Source of the DNA: Candidatus Aenigmatarchaeota archaeon
GTDB taxonomy: Archaea > Aenigmatarchaeota > Aenigmatarchaeia > QMZP01 > QMZT01
Assembly: GCA_030634615.1 (NCBI GenBank)
Contig: DAOWAL010000011.1
Location: 1 to 16,011 of the forward strand
DNA: 16,011 nt
Direction: 5' to 3'
Made by a program: the position numbers and the translations under genes. Positions within the stretch are counted from its first letter, which is position 1; each line of letters starts with the position of its first letter. The notes beneath the pieces are model-generated. The model did not search any database. It had not been told where the DNA came from and saw only the letters and a list, made by a program, of their open reading frames with translations. Of this stretch, positions 14,496 through 16,011 are shown piece by piece.

Positions 14496-15239
14496 TCACT
14501 TCTTTTTCCTCGCTTTTATTATAAGAGTTGAAGCGAGTGTTGTTTTTTTAGCAAAGAATGAATCAACATTATTCCATAATTTTTCCTTCCACTCTGTTCT
14601 TGTCCCATCGGCGAATACTGGACTACCCATAGAACTTTCAACATAGAACCCCTTCAAATGCAACAATTCTATCAGGGATCTTTTTGTAAATGCGTGTATA
14701 TGACCCATACCATCTTTGATTAATGGGTTTCCTGTATATGTTTTCATTGAAGATTCTATCCAAATCGGCATATATCCCAGTAGCAGAAATCCTCTGTTAT
14801 ACCAAGAAGCTATGTTTGGCACTGAAATTACAACATACCCACCTGGCTTTAATGCACGATTAACATTTTCTAAAAGTCTTTCTGTATCATACACATGCTC
14901 AATGACATCACCACAAAATATTGCATCAAACGTGTTTTTCTTGAATGGAAATTTATCACGATCTATATCTACAACTTTTGCTTTTATTCCTCTTTTTTTG
15001 GCTTTCAATACTGCGCTTTTGCTTATATCTATCCCGTAAGCATTCGCCTTTGTAAAATTTTTAAGCATTGAAGTTATCACACCATCGCCGCAACCGATAT
15101 CCAATATCTTACCGTTTTTGTGTTCACTAAACAAACCAATAACTATTTTCATTTTTCTTTTTTGTACACGGTAATATTTCTCAGATTTCTTACCAAACAT
15201 ATCTGAATAAAATATATTATTGTATTCTCCGGTGTCCAT
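14496..15239 (-). CDS. Class I SAM-dependent methyltransferase (type 11-like)
   Basis: A 247-residue Rossmann methyltransferase. Motif I is ILDIGCGDG (45-53), motif II YGIDISKSAVLKAKKRG, then FDAIFCGDVIEHV and LKPGGYVVISVPN for motifs IV and post-motif V. A helical N-terminal segment (about residues 1-35) precedes the core. Motifs are of the UbiE/UbiG/glycan methyltransferase type, but the acceptor-binding half (roughly 145-205) does not point to a particular substrate. It sits directly upstream of a UbiA-type prenyltransferase in one transcript, so methylation of a prenylated lipid or quinone-like product is a fair guess, not more. I start at ATG 15239, which is 28 bases from a TATA box at 15263-15271 (leaderless); the longer frame to 15260 is less likely. 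Confidence 0.85.
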   Translation of the reverse strand: MDTGEYNNIFYSDMFGKKSEKYYRVQKRKMKIVIGLFSEHKNGKILDIGCGDGVITSMLKNFTKANAYGIDISKSAVLKAKKRGIKAKVVDIDRDKFPFKKNTFDAIFCGDVIEHVYDTERLLENVNRALKPGGYVVISVPNIASWYNRGFLLLGYMPIWIESSMKTYTGNPLIKDGMGHIHAFTKRSLIELLHLKGFYVESSMGSPVFADGTRTEWKEKLWNNVDSFFAKKTTLASTLIIKARKKK

Positions 15240-15262
15240 GTAGAAATTTTTGTGCCTCAAGG

Positions 15263-15271
15263 TTATAAAAA
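15263..15271 (-). promoter_or_regulatory. TATA box of the methyltransferase-UbiA transcript
   Basis: On the - strand this reads TTTTTATAA, centred about 28 bases before ATG 15239, predicting a leaderless transcript. It overlaps the start codon region of the divergent pheS gene. Confidence 0.6.
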
Positions 15272-16008
15272 TGGAAAATCAATTTAATTTTATGAATATC
15301 CTTAAAATCATCGAAACTCTTAGCCCAATTGAGAGGGAAGTTCTTCCTTTCATAAAAAATGGTATTGAACTGAAAGAACTTACCCGGGATTCTAATAAAA
15401 AAGATGTTGAAGTAATGCGTGCTTTACAATGGTTAGAAAACAAAAAGGCCGTGAAAATAAATTCAGCCACAAGAGATGTACTGGAATTGGGATCAAATGG
15501 GAAGATGTATGTAAAAGAGGGTTTACCTGAAAAAAGGTTCCTCAAAGGACTGAAAGGAAAGATGACACTCGAAGATATACGAAAAGCAGCTAAACTTGAC
15601 AATGATGAAGTAAGGGTATGTTTGGGTCTACTGAAGTCCAAGTACGCTATAACAATACTTGGAGGAGTTGTAGAAGCCACGGCAGAAAGTAGTAATGTTC
15701 TCAAAAAAGGTTTTTCTGAAGAGGAGTTTTTAAAAAAACTGCCAAAAGATATTGGAACGTTAAATGATGAAGAAAATTCTATGATGAAGAGATTGTTCAA
15801 AAGAAAGAATGTTGTTTGTAAAAATGTTGCAAAACTCAAGTATGCTGAATTAACAGGTCTTGGTAAAAAATTAGTCAGGGAAACGAAAAATATGAAAATA
15901 GACCTAACCGAGAGATTGACACCGAAAATGCTAAAGGATGGATCATGGGAAGATACTACCTTTAGAAGATATGATGAAACGACAAAAGTTCCAAAATTTT
16001 TCGGTTGA
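15271..16008 (+). CDS. pheS: Phenylalanyl-tRNA synthetase alpha chain, N-terminal half only
   Basis: The 245 residues correspond to the N-terminal region of archaeal PheRS alpha: winged-helix-like repeats (TLSPIEREVLPFIKNG; LEDIRKAAKLDNDEVRVCLG) and then LTPKMLKDGSWEDTTFRRYD followed by VPKFFG, which matches the family linker (LTPEMLRDGSW, FRxYD, VPK) that runs into the catalytic domain (PGKKHPL onward). The frame stops with TGA exactly there, three bases before the window ends. A full archaeal alpha chain is about 480-500 residues. So the gene is either split in two, frameshifted, or a sequencing error lies at the end; this cannot be resolved here. I start at ATG 15271, with a weak AAGGTT 6 bases upstream; the frame extends to TTG 15250. 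It diverges from the methyltransferase with 31 bases between start codons. Confidence 0.85.
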   Translation: MENQFNFMNILKIIETLSPIEREVLPFIKNGIELKELTRDSNKKDVEVMRALQWLENKKAVKINSATRDVLELGSNGKMYVKEGLPEKRFLKGLKGKMTLEDIRKAAKLDNDEVRVCLGLLKSKYAITILGGVVEATAESSNVLKKGFSEEEFLKKLPKDIGTLNDEENSMMKRLFKRKNVVCKNVAKLKYAELTGLGKKLVRETKNMKIDLTERLTPKMLKDGSWEDTTFRRYDETTKVPKFFG

Positions 16009-16011
16009 AAT

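Noticed and set aside
15279..15839. 186-residue frame on the - strand
   Set aside because: Antisense shadow of pheS; Ser/Phe-rich without any domain pattern.
16006..16008. TGA at the end of pheS as a recoded (readable) codon
   Set aside because: TGA ends rps17e, the CBS gene, pus10 and the methyltransferase at normal family lengths, so it functions as an ordinary stop here, and no readable continuation remains in the window.
1..16011. CRISPR arrays, insertion sequences, attachment sites
   Set aside because: No regularly spaced direct repeats, transposase motifs or terminal inverted repeats were found by eye.

Overview
The window reads as chromosomal DNA from a small-genome, AT-rich archaeon, most plausibly a DPANN-type lineage (I cannot name the phylum with confidence). 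Grounds: archaeal/eukaryotic-type ribosomal proteins L21e and S17e, RNA polymerase subunit Rpo4, Pus10, DUF655, an archaeal-type glycyl-tRNA synthetase, an archaeal SRP RNA, TATA-type promoters and GGTG-type Shine-Dalgarno sites. Coding density is very high; no intergenic gap without an RNA gene exceeds about 75 bases.

Left part, + strand (1-3291): three tightly packed genes for a type IV pilus/archaellum-like secretion machine: a membrane-anchored, sequon- and Cys-containing surface protein (5' end cut by the window), a Lys-rich winged-helix protein with two membrane helices, and a TadA/FlaI/VirB11-type ATPase. Two FlaJ/TadC-like membrane platform proteins that would complete the machine lie 4.4 kb away (7672-9403), same strand.

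Between them, - strand (3293-7293): a run transcribed right to left: small membrane-anchored Lon-type (S16) protease, TatD nuclease, Pus10, L21e, Rpo4 and DUF655. The last four form a conserved archaeal information-processing cluster. The SRP RNA (7337-7626, +) separates the protease from the FlaJ pair.

Middle, + strand (9442-11305): rps17e, a four-CBS protein whose C-terminus looks like a ribosome hibernation (HPF/S30AE-like) domain, a 58-residue orphan, and a lone HPr-like protein with the phospho-acceptor HARP motif. 

Right part: glyS (-) and a PHP-domain phosphoesterase (+) diverge; a methyltransferase and UbiA-type prenyltransferase pair (-) converges on the PHP gene; pheS (+) closes the window but stops after the N-terminal half, exactly where the catalytic domain should begin.

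Start sites fall into two classes: first genes of transcripts have a TATA box about 24-29 bases before the start codon (leaderless), whereas internal genes carry GGTG-type Shine-Dalgarno sites lying in the end of the preceding gene. Three convergent gene pairs end within a few bases of each other, two of them with overlapping stop codons. The points I consider most worth a second look are the HPr-like protein, the CBS/hibernation-factor fusion, the truncated pheS and the membrane winged-helix protein in the pilus operon.
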